From CAWDDA01 sp963813345 (GTDB lineage: Bacteria > Acidobacteriota > Blastocatellia > RBC074): a stretch of DNA of 64,000 bases. The notes under the pieces are model-generated. The model made no database searches and had not been told where the DNA came from. It saw only the letters and a program-made list of their open reading frames with translations. A program made the translations under genes and the position numbers. This document shows positions 29,801-38,201 of the stretch, in pieces. Each line of letters starts with the position of its first letter. The first letter of the stretch is position 1. Where the stretch lies: NCBI GenBank assembly GCA_963813345.1, contig CAWEYR010000028.1, positions 248,001 to 312,000 of the forward strand, written 5' to 3'.

Positions 29801-30529
29801 GTCCACCGCGCGCCCGCGCTCGTCGCGCATTGGCGCAATCGTTGCTTCGCCGAGTCGCGCGATTGAGCGCTGACTTTCCGGATCGAAGGCGCGAATCGAA
29901 TCGATCGCATCGCCGAAGAATTCGATTCGAAACGGATGATCACCCGGTGACGGCGAAAAGAAATCGAGAATGCCACCTCGGGACGAGAATTCACCTGGAC
30001 TTCCCACAGGGTCTGCGCGGACGTAACCCACCGAGCTCAAATGATCGATCAGATAGTCGAGCGGTATCTCTTCCCCGGTGCGAAGGGTGACGCCGCTTTG
30101 GCGTATGAGTGACGATCCCACTACTCGAGGCAGAAGCGAACCTGCCGTCATGAGCACGATTCGTCCATGTCCCTGCGCGAGTTTCCAGAGGGCGAGAGCG
30201 CGTCGTTCGAGAATCTCGGCGTGAGGCGAAGTGCCGCTGTAGGGATCGGCTTCGATGGCCGGAAGCACCAGGAGATCATCTTCGCCGGCCTTTTCGCCGG
30301 CGAGCGACGTATAAAAGAAGCGGACATCGCCTTCGAGTTGTTCGAGGTCTCGACCGGCAAGCGACACAAAAGCCACACGCTTCCCAACCGAGTTTGCGAG
30401 TGCCGCAACAGCCAGCGCCTTTGCGCCATCTCCAAGCCCCGCGACGCGTACTGACCTCTCGCCCTTGCGACACGCGCGAAGGACATTGGCGAATCCCTTG
30501 TCTTCCTCGATGCGGCGATACCATTCCAT
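26894..30529 (-). CDS. mfd: Transcription-repair coupling factor
   Basis: 1,211 residues, the usual length. The N-terminal UvrB-like region (LLVLPAIEADPYSGTSPHAE) is followed by the RNA-polymerase-interacting domain (IGDYVVHIDHGIGKFQGLI), then the RecG-like translocase with Walker A GDVGYGKTEVAMRAAFKAVM, DEEQRFG box, VLTLSATPIPRTLNMSLMG and RANTMIINRADNYGLAQLYQ, and a C-terminal TRCF domain. It removes stalled RNA polymerase at DNA lesions and recruits UvrA. The two SurA-like genes lie downstream on the same strand but are separated from it by two genes on the other strand. Confidence 0.97.
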   Translation of the reverse strand: MEWYRRIEEDKGFANVLRACRKGERSVRVAGLGDGAKALAVAALANSVGKRVAFVSLAGRDLEQLEGDVRFFYTSLAGEKAGEDDLLVLPAIEADPYSGTSPHAEILERRALALWKLAQGHGRIVLMTAGSLLPRVVGSSLIRQSGVTLRTGEEIPLDYLIDHLSSVGYVRADPVGSPGEFSSRGGILDFFSPSPGDHPFRIEFFGDAIDSIRAFDPESQRSIARLGEATIAPMRDERGRAVDFRNWARAAREHWSDERYDRALRDRLLPAEDGEPFPGWEHLMPLLHPLESSVFDYLGDSLLIVDEPGEIEKRVKTTYETLYRDHERAEAADELALRPDHLFLTADEVRKRIAAMQRVELRLLGGAALSVEEDLSLEEVGGTQPLFLFPPEARSVETSIRSRPVRRWHGRLKDLAGELASEDSERVQTVFLLPASGAIDRLSEVLHEYGVAQVSIAQSKTGESSETQSRVQLALGDVSVGFALPDAGLVVYTERDVFDEPTTVEQPRIKQSFRKSAFLSDFRDLKIGDYVVHIDHGIGKFQGLIQLAREGPLTPAETYAKLTGAAKTNETDGKREFMLLTYADSARLYVPVERLDLVQKYSGGEEHSPALDRLGGIGWQKTKARARRAMRDMAEELLRLYAERKLVPGYAFSGDSPWQREFEDTFPYELTVDQRAAIVDMKRDMEEPRPMDRLLCGDVGYGKTEVAMRAAFKAVMDGRQVALLAPTTVLAYQHHQTFRSRFAAFPVSIDLLSRFRSPKEQKEVVAAVAAGGVDIVIGTHRILSKDLQFKDLGLLVVDEEQRFGVAHKERLKQLKKRVDVLTLSATPIPRTLNMSLMGLRDMSVIETPPRDRLAIQTNVVAFSEHVIRSAIELELQRQGQVFFVHNRVESIFSIADLVKRIVPEARVVVAHGQMGEKEMEQAMLDFIAYKYDVLVATTIIENGIDIPRANTMIINRADNYGLAQLYQLRGRVGRSNRRAYSYLLIPTDQELTPLARRRLAAIREFSDLGAGFRIAALDLELRGAGNLLGGQQSGHIDAIGFDLYCQMLERTVAELRGEDIVEEVSTQLNLGIETRIPDEYISDTGQRLRTYKRIASARSDEELERIREEIADRYGRIPESVNNLFAYARVRREAVRLGIVSIDRSGEVLAIKLDERHKIPPERLVKLLEKVGGAGVSAGGNIKLRISTDGDVLDDERVMKAIQLLLSELTS

Positions 30530-30641
30530 CGTCAGAAATCAGAGCCTCCGTACAAACGCACAGGATACGGGTTCAAAAAGGCTTGAGCAAGACTCCCACT
30601 ATGCATATATATCAAGACTTTAAAAGGAAGGGATCGTGACC

Positions 30642-31194
30642 ATGCGTCAATACAAGGTTCACACTCAACTCGGCCGTACCGCAGCTCAGATCTTTGTCGC
30701 CAATGATCGCATGAACCAGATTCTCATCGAGCATCTTGACCCTGCCGCCTGGAGAGCCAAACCGCCCGGAAAGGTTCGCACCATTGCGGCGATCTTCACG
30801 CACATGCACAACGTGCGCACAAAGTGGGTCCGGCTTACGGCTCCGCACCTGAAGGTTCCACAACGACTAAACCGGGCGACTTGCACGCCGCAGCAGGCCC
30901 GTGCGGGATTGGCTAATAAGCGCCGCTCGCTGCGCGGAGATGCTCGCTGAAGCGCTCGACGGTTCTGGGCGAATCACGAAGTTTCGCCGAGACGGGTGGG
31001 CTCGGCCCTGGCCGGTTGGTATCGAAATGCTGTGCTACATGCTCTCTCACGAAGCCCACCATCGCGGCCAGGTGTTGATGCTCGCGCATCAGCTCGGATT
31101 CCCGTTGCCGAATGATGCGGCGCACGGGATCTGGAATTGGGAAAAGCTATGGAAAGAGTGCGGGTCGACTGGCTTGGGATTACCTGACGCCTGA
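30642..31194 (+). CDS. DinB-family protein, one frameshift
   Basis: About 183 residues. DinB/YfiT proteins are four-helix metal-binding proteins often acting as thiol-dependent enzymes. The first part has IFVANDRMNQILIEHLDPAA and TIAAIFTHMHNVRTKWVRL (first His of the metal site), the second LCYMLSHEAHHRGQVLMLAH with the HxxxH pair. Joining needs the loss of one A in AATAAGC near 30916, giving LANSAARCAEMLAEALDGSG. ATG at 30642 has GGAAGGG upstream. Role unknown; stands alone. Confidence 0.75.
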
Positions 31195-31222
31195 ACAGCG
31201 CGTCCGGTATGCCATTCCATGC

Positions 31223-31309
31223 GGTACGTTGTACCGGCGTTTAGCCGGAAGCGTCACATTGGAACTATCCGAATGTGACGCTTCCGGCTAAACGCCGGTA
31301 CAACGTACC
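31223..31309. repeat. Inverted repeat, family B variant
   Basis: Perfect 38-bp arms at 31223-31260 and 31272-31309 with an 11-base loop. The inner palindrome is CCGGCGTTTAGCCGG, where family B at 20371 has CCGCCTTCAGGCGG, so the stem is kept while bases differ. Lies 29 bp after the DinB stop. The remaining gap up to 31454 shows nothing recognisable beyond an upstream region for the next gene. Confidence 0.9.
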
Positions 31310-31454
31310 CGCCCCGTCCCTAGGCAATACCACCCATCAAAATACGTGCTTCTACCTATATCGAATTAGGCAGTAACACGGATTCGCGCGCCCGCGCCTT
31401 TTCCGCATACTAGCGCTCGGCCAGATCCAGATCACGACAGCTCAGGAGGAAGCC

Positions 31455-32399
31455 ATGAAATACTCACTTGCCACTTCCGATTTCACAGCATCGGGATCCC
31501 GAATCCTTCTCATCGTTTCGTATTCCGTTACATTCTTCTTGTTCGCCGCTCTATTCAATGGAGCATCAGCTCCGTTGACGGGCAACCACGGCAATCGGAC
31601 AGTCGGCCGCAACTGGACAAGTCGCACCTGTCCAGTCAGACGCGGCTCGACTTATGGTGGAGAGGTAAATGCTATACGCGGGCTCGCGGGCCTACGCGCC
31701 GTTGAGCTCGATGAAGCGCTCAGCAGAGCGTGCCACCTCCACGCCCGATACCTGGTTACAAACAGCGCTCACCCGAAGGCACAGGGATTAGGCGCGCACG
31801 TAGAACTAGAGGAACTGCCCGGCTACACCGCCGAAGGAGCAAAGGCGGCCAGTACCAGCAACATATTCTGGGGCAGAGATATTGCCGGATCGGTTGATCT
31901 CTGGATGGCAGGACTGTACCACCGCATCCCTTTTCTCCGGCCGAACCTGAAGCGGATCGGGCTTGGTTATGAGGGGGAGGTCGTCGTCATGGACGTCATA
32001 TCAGGAGACGTGGGATATGATTATGCCTCAGTAGCCTATCCGGCAGATGGCCAGGCAAATGTGCCTACTGAATTCGGGGTGGAAATACCTAACCCGTTGC
32101 CTAAGGGCGCTCCCAGCCCGGCAGGGTACCCGATCACGCTGCAGTTCCCGTTAGTCGCGAAGGTAATCGGCGTGGAGGCTGAGCTTACCGATTCGGGTGG
32201 GGCTAAAATAGAGTTCCACTTATCCGATCCGGAGCGGCCTGCCACAAGCTTCCCGCAGCAGAACACAATTTGCCTGATACCGACCAAGCCATTGGCCGCG
32301 AACACAACCTACAAGGTCAGCATTAAAGCGAACGTAGATGGGAGGGAGGTGCGGAAGAGCTGGTCGTTTATTACCCGCGAGGAGCAGACACGTAAATAA
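31455..32399 (+). CDS. Secreted CAP (SCP/PR1-like) domain protein
   Basis: 314 residues. An N-terminal hydrophobic segment at about 17-37 is a signal or anchor. The CAP-like domain has EVNAIRGLAGLRAVELDEAL, then HLHARYLVTNSAHP and DLWMAGLYHRIPFLRPNLKR, similar to SCP proteins with a conserved His and Glu cavity. The last 90 residues form a beta-rich Ig-like domain (ICLIPTKPLAANTTYKVSIK) like bacterial Big_5 domains. AGGAGG precedes the ATG. Function in bacteria is generally unknown; cell-surface or secreted role is likely. Confidence 0.75.
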   Translation: MKYSLATSDFTASGSRILLIVSYSVTFFLFAALFNGASAPLTGNHGNRTVGRNWTSRTCPVRRGSTYGGEVNAIRGLAGLRAVELDEALSRACHLHARYLVTNSAHPKAQGLGAHVELEELPGYTAEGAKAASTSNIFWGRDIAGSVDLWMAGLYHRIPFLRPNLKRIGLGYEGEVVVMDVISGDVGYDYASVAYPADGQANVPTEFGVEIPNPLPKGAPSPAGYPITLQFPLVAKVIGVEAELTDSGGAKIEFHLSDPERPATSFPQQNTICLIPTKPLAANTTYKVSIKANVDGREVRKSWSFITREEQTRK

Positions 32400-32445
32400 C
32401 TCAAGCCGTAAATGGGCGAGAAAAGAGGGCAACGAAATGCGCCAG

Positions 32446-33528
32446 TCATACTTTCAGTCCCAGTCCCAAAACCTCGCGGCAATATTTGATACTCTTCTCC
32501 AGTTCGGCCTTTTGAAACTCCTGCTCGGCCAGCTTTCGATCTTTGCCTTCGGGGGCTTTGAAAGCTTCGACCGCGCGCCCGCGTTTGGCCATCGCGGTGA
32601 ATCCGAGAAACTCTTTCGCGCGGATGTCGCGATAAAATTTCCAGAAATCTTCTTTCTGAAAAGGGAACTGGCGTACCGCGCCGGAAATGATTTCGAGCTG
32701 GACGCTCACGCCGGGGCAGAGGTCGACGAAGCGGTCGAAATATTTTTGCCAGTCAACCTGCCCTTCGCCCATCGCCGTCCAGGCAACTGACGCGCCTTCG
32801 CTCGTTTCCCAGATCATCGAATCGCGAATGCCGGTCGTCGCGGCGTAAGGGCCGAGGATCTCCAGATTCTCCATCGGGTCTTCGAGCGTCCACGTGGCGT
32901 TGCCAGAGTCCATCGTCGCGCCGACGTAATCGCGCCCGCACTCTTCGATCAGGTTGGCGAGCTGCCACGCCTGCATATCGCCCGCATGGTTTTCGATGGC
33001 GATTTTCACGCCCGCGTCAATCGCCTGACTGCGCGCGGCCTTGCAGACACGGATCGTATCCTTCCATCTTGGCTCGAGTCCGCCAGGTAGCTTGCGGTCG
33101 TCGGCTGTGCCCTGATAACAGCGGGCGACGCGCGAGCCTAAAGTTTTTGCGACACGAATTAACAGAGTCAGATGCTCTTCCGCCGTTCCGAATTTTGTGT
33201 TGAAGCTCTTCGCCGACGGGCAGATGCTGCCCGTGCCGGCTTGAATTTCGACGCCCAGGTCATCAGCCCTTTTCTTGAGGTCTTTGAGATATGCGTCGTT
33301 GTGGCTTTCATAAACGTCGAGGTCGGAGAGGAGGATCGTGTCAACTTTTAGTTTTGCCGCGTAATCGAGCAGTTGCGGCGCTTTCCACCCCATTGCGCGG
33401 ATCGAGAAGTTGTCGAATCCGAGTTTAAGACGACGACGTTTTGTTGTTTGCGCTAACGGTGTTATGTCGGTCATGGTTGCGGCTCCGGCGATGGCGAATG
33501 ATTTGATGAATTGTCGGCGTGATTTCAT
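32446..33528 (-). CDS. Tat-exported sugar phosphate isomerase/epimerase-like protein
   Basis: 360 residues. MKSRRQFIKSFAIAGAAT is a clear twin-arginine signal, so the protein is exported folded. The body is a xylose-isomerase-like TIM barrel: KLGFDNFSIRAMGWKAPQLL, IAIENHAGDMQAWQLANLI (metal-ligand Glu), ATMDSGNATWTLEDPMENLE and QLEIISGAVRQFPFQKEDFW. Close relatives in Acidobacteriota and Planctomycetes sit in carbohydrate clusters. Start at 33528 rather than 33549, because the Tat motif begins there. Substrate unknown. Confidence 0.82.
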   Translation of the reverse strand: MKSRRQFIKSFAIAGAATMTDITPLAQTTKRRRLKLGFDNFSIRAMGWKAPQLLDYAAKLKVDTILLSDLDVYESHNDAYLKDLKKRADDLGVEIQAGTGSICPSAKSFNTKFGTAEEHLTLLIRVAKTLGSRVARCYQGTADDRKLPGGLEPRWKDTIRVCKAARSQAIDAGVKIAIENHAGDMQAWQLANLIEECGRDYVGATMDSGNATWTLEDPMENLEILGPYAATTGIRDSMIWETSEGASVAWTAMGEGQVDWQKYFDRFVDLCPGVSVQLEIISGAVRQFPFQKEDFWKFYRDIRAKEFLGFTAMAKRGRAVEAFKAPEGKDRKLAEQEFQKAELEKSIKYCREVLGLGLKV

Positions 33529-33555
33529 TTTAGTCTCGACTCCGAGCACACACTT

Positions 33556-33675
33556 TCAATCGCCTGTCCACGGCCTGAGCCGTGGCACCCAGCGCGGGAC
33601 ATTGGCTTTGTATTTACGATACTGCTCGCCAAATCGCTTTTCCAGCCCTGGCTCTTCGGAGTAGGGCCAATGCAA
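33556..33675 (-). pseudogene. Remnant of an isoprenylcysteine-carboxyl-methyltransferase-like protein
   Basis: Reading the minus strand gives WPYSEEPGLEKRFGEQYRKY, then KANVPRWVPRLRPWTGD and a stop. That is the C-terminal signature of the ICMT/NnrU-like membrane methyltransferases. No start or membrane helices remain; upstream DNA turns directly into repeat sequence. So only the last 35-40 codons survive. Confidence 0.6.
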
Positions 33676-33721
33676 CTCATTCAAGCACTGAAACAGAAAT
33701 TGCGCTAGCTCTGGGAGCGAA

Positions 33722-33905
33722 ACGCGCCGGCCGGAGACCGGCGTCTGGAGATAGACATTTGCAGGGTCCGTATGCGGCCTTTCGCCGTCGCCTTTGGCGA
33801 CGGCGGCAAGCTAAAGCTTGAACTCAAACTTATTGGGTTTGAGTTCAAGCTTTAGCTTGCGGCTGCCGCGAAGCGGCAGCCGGAGCGCTGGTCGGAGACC
33901 GGCTA
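33722..33905. repeat. Composite hairpin region: families A and C
   Basis: Contains GCCGGCCGGAGACCGGCGTC, then GCCGTCGCCTTTGGCGACGG, a perfect 24-bp family A pair (33806-33829 and 33837-33860), and GCTGCCGCGAAGCGGCAGC next to GGTCGGAGACCGGC. Several palindromes are nested or tandem. It abuts the STAS gene stop at 33903. Confidence 0.8.
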
Positions 33906-34274
33906 CGCGCATGGTGCAAGTTCCGTTGATGAGGCTGGTCCGCGAGGTGAGACCGCAGACAAGATCTCATCACCGGAAGCGACTTCGAAGACAGTATTCA
34001 AGCGGCTGATTTCCAGCAGCCTACTTACACGCTTCGTGACGTTCATGAGTTTGATGTCGCTCCCTTTTGATCGAGTCTGTTGAAGCAGCTCCAACATCAC
34101 ACCCAAACTGCCCGCATCGACGGTACTTACACGTGAGAGATCAAGTACGATAGTGTCAACGCCCGTCTCGGAACGCACAGCGTTGCATAGTGCTGCGGTT
34201 TCACCCCTTACCATTCGCCCTTGCAGGCACAGGATAGTGACGTTCGCCAACTTCTTAGTGTGTACTTTCAGCAT
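33903..34274 (-). CDS. STAS-domain anti-sigma-factor antagonist
   Basis: 123 residues forming one STAS domain: VTILCLQGRMVRGETAALCN, IVLDLSRVSTVDAGSLGVML (the region that holds the phosphorylatable Ser in SpoIIAA/RsbV) and LMNVTKRVSRLLEISRLNTV. Such proteins switch between phosphorylated and free forms to release a sigma factor or similar target. A PP2C phosphatase (46787-48604) in this window could be its partner type, though 12 kb away. The C-terminal tail (PRGPASSTELAPCA) lies next to the composite repeat. Confidence 0.8.
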   Translation of the reverse strand: MLKVHTKKLANVTILCLQGRMVRGETAALCNAVRSETGVDTIVLDLSRVSTVDAGSLGVMLELLQQTRSKGSDIKLMNVTKRVSRLLEISRLNTVFEVASGDEILSAVSPRGPASSTELAPCA

Positions 34275-34946
34275 AAACCATGCTCCTTTTGCTCAACTGC
34301 GTCGTCAGCATATCAGTTTCTCGTCTCCAACAATTAGTCGAACGACGGACCGCTGGATCTACGTGCTTTTTCAAAATCTCCGAGAAAATCTTGCCAGCAC
34401 ACGGATCGCGTGCTCCAATGGGTTCATCGGCAACGAACATGAATGATCAAGGGCGGCAGTCGCGAAGCGGATCTGAGCCATTCCACCTCCAATATTTCGT
34501 AGCCATCTCCATTGAATCGTAGAGATTACGTTGTGAAAAACCCGGTTGTCAGCGAAAGTTATTTGCAGCGTGCAACTTCTCAACGTAAATCCTGGGCACA
34601 TCTATTGCTGATGGATCGTTGTTTTCTAATACCAAAGAATTGCGCCATGTGATGATGTGCCTTCAAGGCTTCTCGATATCCCCGCCAAGCCCCGCTCAAT
34701 ACCGTGTAACCGGGGTTAACACCTTTATGTCGAGCCGCGACGGAGTTGGTTGCCAGAAGACCTTGGCCAGAATACTCTTGATATCGAAACGAAGTTTGAG
34801 AGGACAGCAAAGAGAGTGTGTGAACTCTGGAGGTCCCGTGGCAGACCGGGCTCGACCCGGAGCAAGCATGAGATGAAGTAGGTTCCTACATTGTTAGCAA
34901 TGGGAGACAGGCTCGATGAAGGGCCTGTTCGAAAAGGAGAATCGCA
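34275..34946. other. Gene-poor 670-bp gap upstream of serine dehydratase
   Basis: No credible gene on either strand. It holds a palindrome at 34704-34722 and the ribosome site for the serine dehydratase (AAAAGGAG just before 34947). Probably holds promoters for both the STAS gene and the fermentative module. Confidence 0.5.
34704..34722. promoter_or_regulatory. Candidate operator palindrome
   Basis: GTGTAACCGGGGTTAACAC has near-perfect 8-9 base arms with one unpaired base. It is about 225 bp before the serine dehydratase start. A regulator site is plausible but unproven. Confidence 0.25.
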
Positions 34947-36587
34947 ATGGAAAAGTCACTCAAGGTAATCAACAACTCTGGCAGCGGGTGTGGCAGCTGT
35001 GCCACGACGGGGTGCGGGACGTGTGGAACCGCCTCGCCGAAAATTCCCGCACCGGCGCCACTCAGTCGAAGAGAACTGGGCCGGGTCATCCTCGCCGCAT
35101 CCGCGGGTGCGCTGGCCACCGCGTGCTCGACGGAGAAACCCGCCGAGAAAGCCGCAGAGAAGGCCGCTTCACCGAGCCCTGCCCCCGGTATTTCGGCTGA
35201 CCTCAACGTGGTCAAGAAGGCGAAGGGCCCGATAATGACGGTGATCGACGAGTTCTACAAAATGGGCCCCGGTCCATCGAGCTCCCACACCATGGGTCCG
35301 ATGAGGATCACTTACGATTTCTTCGAGCGGGTTACAAAGCTTCCGGAAGATCAGCTCAAGCGCGCAACGGGGCTCAAGGTTCACCTGTTTGGGAGTCTCA
35401 GCCAGACCGGAAAAGGCCACGGGACGGACAGGGCTTCGCTTGCTGGTCTGCTCGGAAAAGCTCCAGCGACGTGCCCCCCGGAATTCCTGGACGGGCTTGC
35501 CGCCAACCCGGATCAACAACACAAGGTGACTATCGGCCCTACGAGCATGAACCTCGGGCTGAAGGACATCGTCTTCGACGCCACCAAGGGCGACTTTCAT
35601 CATCCGAACACGATGACGGCGAAGCTCCTTGCCGGAAACGAAACACTCTACGAACAGGAATACTATTCGGTCGGTGGTGGATTCATCGAGTGGAAGGGTT
35701 ACAAGGCACCAGACAAGGGAAACCCGAAATATCCCTTCAAGCAGGCGAATGAGCTGAAGAAATTTCTATATGACGACAAAATCCCCCTAACGAAGATCCT
35801 GCTCGAAAATGAAATGGCCATCTCTGGCAAAAGCGAGAAGCAGATCTGGGAATTTCTCGATCAGGTGTCCGAAGTCATGCTGCGTCTCGTCGACACCGGG
35901 CTCAAAGTGGATAGCGTTCTCCCGGGTCCCATCAAGTTGCACAGCAAGGCGGCGACGATGATGCGCAACATGGACACTTCTGCAAAGGGTCCAGCAGCGA
36001 AGGCGATTACCCAGGTCGCTGCGTACGGGTTTGCAGCGGCCGAGGAGAATGCTCGTGGACACATCATTGTCACGGCGCCGACAGGAGGCTCCGCTGGAAT
36101 TATCCCGGCCGTACTCAAATCTCTTCGCGACATCAACACTCCGCAGGAGAAGATTCGGGAAGGGCTACTGGCGGCCGCGGCGATTGGCTACCTGTGCAAG
36201 CACAACGCCACTCTGTCGGGCGCCGAAGGGGGTTGCCAGGCGGAAGTTGGGGTTGGTTCGTCGATGGGCGCCGCGATGATCGCTACAGCGTTGGGCTCGA
36301 GCCCCAAGGTTGTCTCGAACGCCGCGGAGTCTTCACTCGAGCATCATCTCGGCATGACGTGCGACCCGGTGGCGGGTTATGTCCAGGTTCCATGCATCGA
36401 GCGCTGTGCTTACGGAGCGGTCAAAGCATGGACCGGCTACTGCATCGCGAGCGAGGAAAACCCCGCGCAGCGTCGTCTCGATCTCGATACGACGATCGCG
36501 GCCATGGACCTCACGGCCAGGGAAATGAACACGAAGTATAAGGAAACGTCAGAAGGCGGTCTGGCTGTCTCTCTCGTGCTTTGTTAA
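34947..36587 (+). CDS. L-serine dehydratase (iron-sulfur type) with Tat/lipoprotein-like N-terminus
   Basis: 546 residues; converts L-serine to pyruvate and ammonia. The catalytic body starts near residue 97: VIDEFYKMGPGPSSSHTMGP, IIVTAPTGGSAGIIPAVLKS, and the three [4Fe-4S] cysteines C430 (GGCQAE), C472 (GMTCDP) and C483 (VPCIER), spaced 42 and 11 apart as in this family. The first 95 residues are odd: two CxxC pairs (C15-C18, C23-C26), then a twin-arginine stretch SRRELGRVILAASAGALATA ending in C60, then a Glu/Lys/Ala/Pro linker. This suggests export by Tat and lipid anchoring, unexpected for an enzyme normally cytosolic. It begins the module with MFS, acetate kinase and pyruvate formate-lyase. 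Confidence 0.88.
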   Translation: MEKSLKVINNSGSGCGSCATTGCGTCGTASPKIPAPAPLSRRELGRVILAASAGALATACSTEKPAEKAAEKAASPSPAPGISADLNVVKKAKGPIMTVIDEFYKMGPGPSSSHTMGPMRITYDFFERVTKLPEDQLKRATGLKVHLFGSLSQTGKGHGTDRASLAGLLGKAPATCPPEFLDGLAANPDQQHKVTIGPTSMNLGLKDIVFDATKGDFHHPNTMTAKLLAGNETLYEQEYYSVGGGFIEWKGYKAPDKGNPKYPFKQANELKKFLYDDKIPLTKILLENEMAISGKSEKQIWEFLDQVSEVMLRLVDTGLKVDSVLPGPIKLHSKAATMMRNMDTSAKGPAAKAITQVAAYGFAAAEENARGHIIVTAPTGGSAGIIPAVLKSLRDINTPQEKIREGLLAAAAIGYLCKHNATLSGAEGGCQAEVGVGSSMGAAMIATALGSSPKVVSNAAESSLEHHLGMTCDPVAGYVQVPCIERCAYGAVKAWTGYCIASEENPAQRRLDLDTTIAAMDLTAREMNTKYKETSEGGLAVSLVLC

Positions 36588-36659
36588 GTCAGGCCGAGAG
36601 CACTGACCAAGCGCTGCGCAGCAGCGCACGGCTCCGGAGCGAGCTACGCAACTGGGCCG

Positions 36660-36759
36660 GTGTCAGTAGCCCGAGCCGAAAAGGAATGCGAGCTCCGCGA
36701 GCAGCGACATCTAGGCTCGCAATCAGATGCCGCTCCCTTACGGTCGGGCTCACTGACAC
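36660..36759. repeat. Imperfect inverted repeat in the serine dehydratase-MFS gap
   Basis: GTGTCAGTAGCCCGAGCC at 36660 and GGTCGGGCTCACTGACAC at 36742 are complementary except for a one-base offset. A further small hairpin GTCAGGGCGAGAGCCCTGAC lies near 36805. The 270-bp gap 36588-36856 otherwise contains no gene. Confidence 0.65.
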
Positions 36760-36856
36760 GTCGTTGCTATTCGCGGACCAAAGACACTGGCTCAACTCGA
36801 GAGTCAGGGCGAGAGCCCTGACTTGGCAGCAGCGTGATTGTCAAAGTGAGCTTCCT

Positions 36857-38161
36857 ATGGCGTCAGCAGCGACAACTCCCGAAACGAAGCAACACAAGGA
36901 CAAAGACAACTCCGGCTCGAACACGAGGACGGCTGTTGTTGCGTGGGTACTGGTAGCGGTCTTCTACTTCTATCAGTACTCACTGCGCTCGGCTCCAGGC
37001 GTCATGATGCCTCAGTTGCAGGAGGCCTTCGGGCTGACTGCACTGGGGGTCGCCTCCATTCTGGGGATGTTCTACTACGGATATTCTCCGTTCAGTCTCG
37101 TTGCCGGAGCAGCCATGGATCGACTAGGGCCCGGGCGACTCTTGCCTATGGCTGCTGCTACCGTAGGTATAGGAGCTCTTCTCTTCGCTACGGGTAACAA
37201 CGGGGCGGCGAATGTGGGGCGATTTCTGCAGGGCGCAGGTGGCGTCTTTGCACTGGTTGGGGCGATCTACATCGCTACCAAAAACTTTCCTGCCTCGGTT
37301 GCAGCCACTTTGATCGGGGCGACTCAGATGTTCGGCATGGCCGGCGGTTCGGCCGGACAGTTTGCCGTCGGCCCGATGATCACTGGTGGCCTTACCTGGA
37401 ACCAGTTCTGGATGGGCATGGGCATCGGCGGTCTTTTGATCGCCGTTGTGCTCTTTTTCCTGCTGCCAAGAGAAGGTAGAACGCAACAGCCCGGCAACTG
37501 GATGAAAAGCATGGCCGGTGCTTTCGGCACAGTATTCAAGAATCCGCAATCGATTCTGTGCGGATTGATTGCGGGGTTGCTCTTCATCCCGACGACCCTC
37601 TTCGACATGGTCTGGGGCGTGCGCTTCCTGCAGGAGGGACATGGCGTCGGTTATGGCGAAGCGGTGATGCGTTCGGCGACGGTCCCTTTCGGATGGATCA
37701 TAGGCTGCCCGCTGCTCGGCTTCATTTCTGACCGGCTCAAGCGGCGAAAGCCGGTGATCATCGGAGGTGGGGTCGTGCTGCTTGCCTGCCTCGCGTGGAT
37801 ACTCTATGGCCCTACAGATGTCTTCCCTCCCTACGTACTCGGTCTGGTCGCCGGAATTGCGTCCGGCGCGGCGATGTTGCCATACACCGTAATCAAGGAG
37901 GCCAACCCTCCTCAGTTTGGCGGGACAGCAACAGGTGTCATCAACTTTATCAACTTTACTTTCAGCGCTTTGCTTGGGCCAGTTTTTGGTGGGGCTCTCC
38001 TACGCATTTCCGGCGGGGCCACGCAAATGGAACTTGAACATTACCAAACAGCGTTTAAGCCGCTTCTCTATGGCGTTGCCATCGCTATCGTACTTGCTTT
38101 TGTGTTGAAGGAGACTGGCGAAGCTGTCCGCCGATCACCTGCAGTAGCGACCAAAGTATAA
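36857..38161 (+). CDS. MFS transporter
   Basis: 434 residues, about 12 membrane helices: AVVAWVLVAVFYFYQYSLRS, GVASILGMFYYGYSPFSLVA with the loop AMDRLGPGRLLPMAAATVGI, and a second half starting VFKNPQSILCGLIAGLLFIP with DRLKRRKPVIIGGGVVLLA. Start at 36857 (ASAATTPETKQH) chosen because the upstream in-frame stretch is repeat-derived. It lies between serine dehydratase and acetate kinase, so it may carry serine, pyruvate, acetate or formate; this is inference from context only. Confidence 0.82.
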   Translation: MASAATTPETKQHKDKDNSGSNTRTAVVAWVLVAVFYFYQYSLRSAPGVMMPQLQEAFGLTALGVASILGMFYYGYSPFSLVAGAAMDRLGPGRLLPMAAATVGIGALLFATGNNGAANVGRFLQGAGGVFALVGAIYIATKNFPASVAATLIGATQMFGMAGGSAGQFAVGPMITGGLTWNQFWMGMGIGGLLIAVVLFFLLPREGRTQQPGNWMKSMAGAFGTVFKNPQSILCGLIAGLLFIPTTLFDMVWGVRFLQEGHGVGYGEAVMRSATVPFGWIIGCPLLGFISDRLKRRKPVIIGGGVVLLACLAWILYGPTDVFPPYVLGLVAGIASGAAMLPYTVIKEANPPQFGGTATGVINFINFTFSALLGPVFGGALLRISGGATQMELEHYQTAFKPLLYGVAIAIVLAFVLKETGEAVRRSPAVATKV

Positions 38162-38201
38162 AGATGAAACAGGCTGGACGAAGAAAGCCATAGAGGTTTG
38201 T

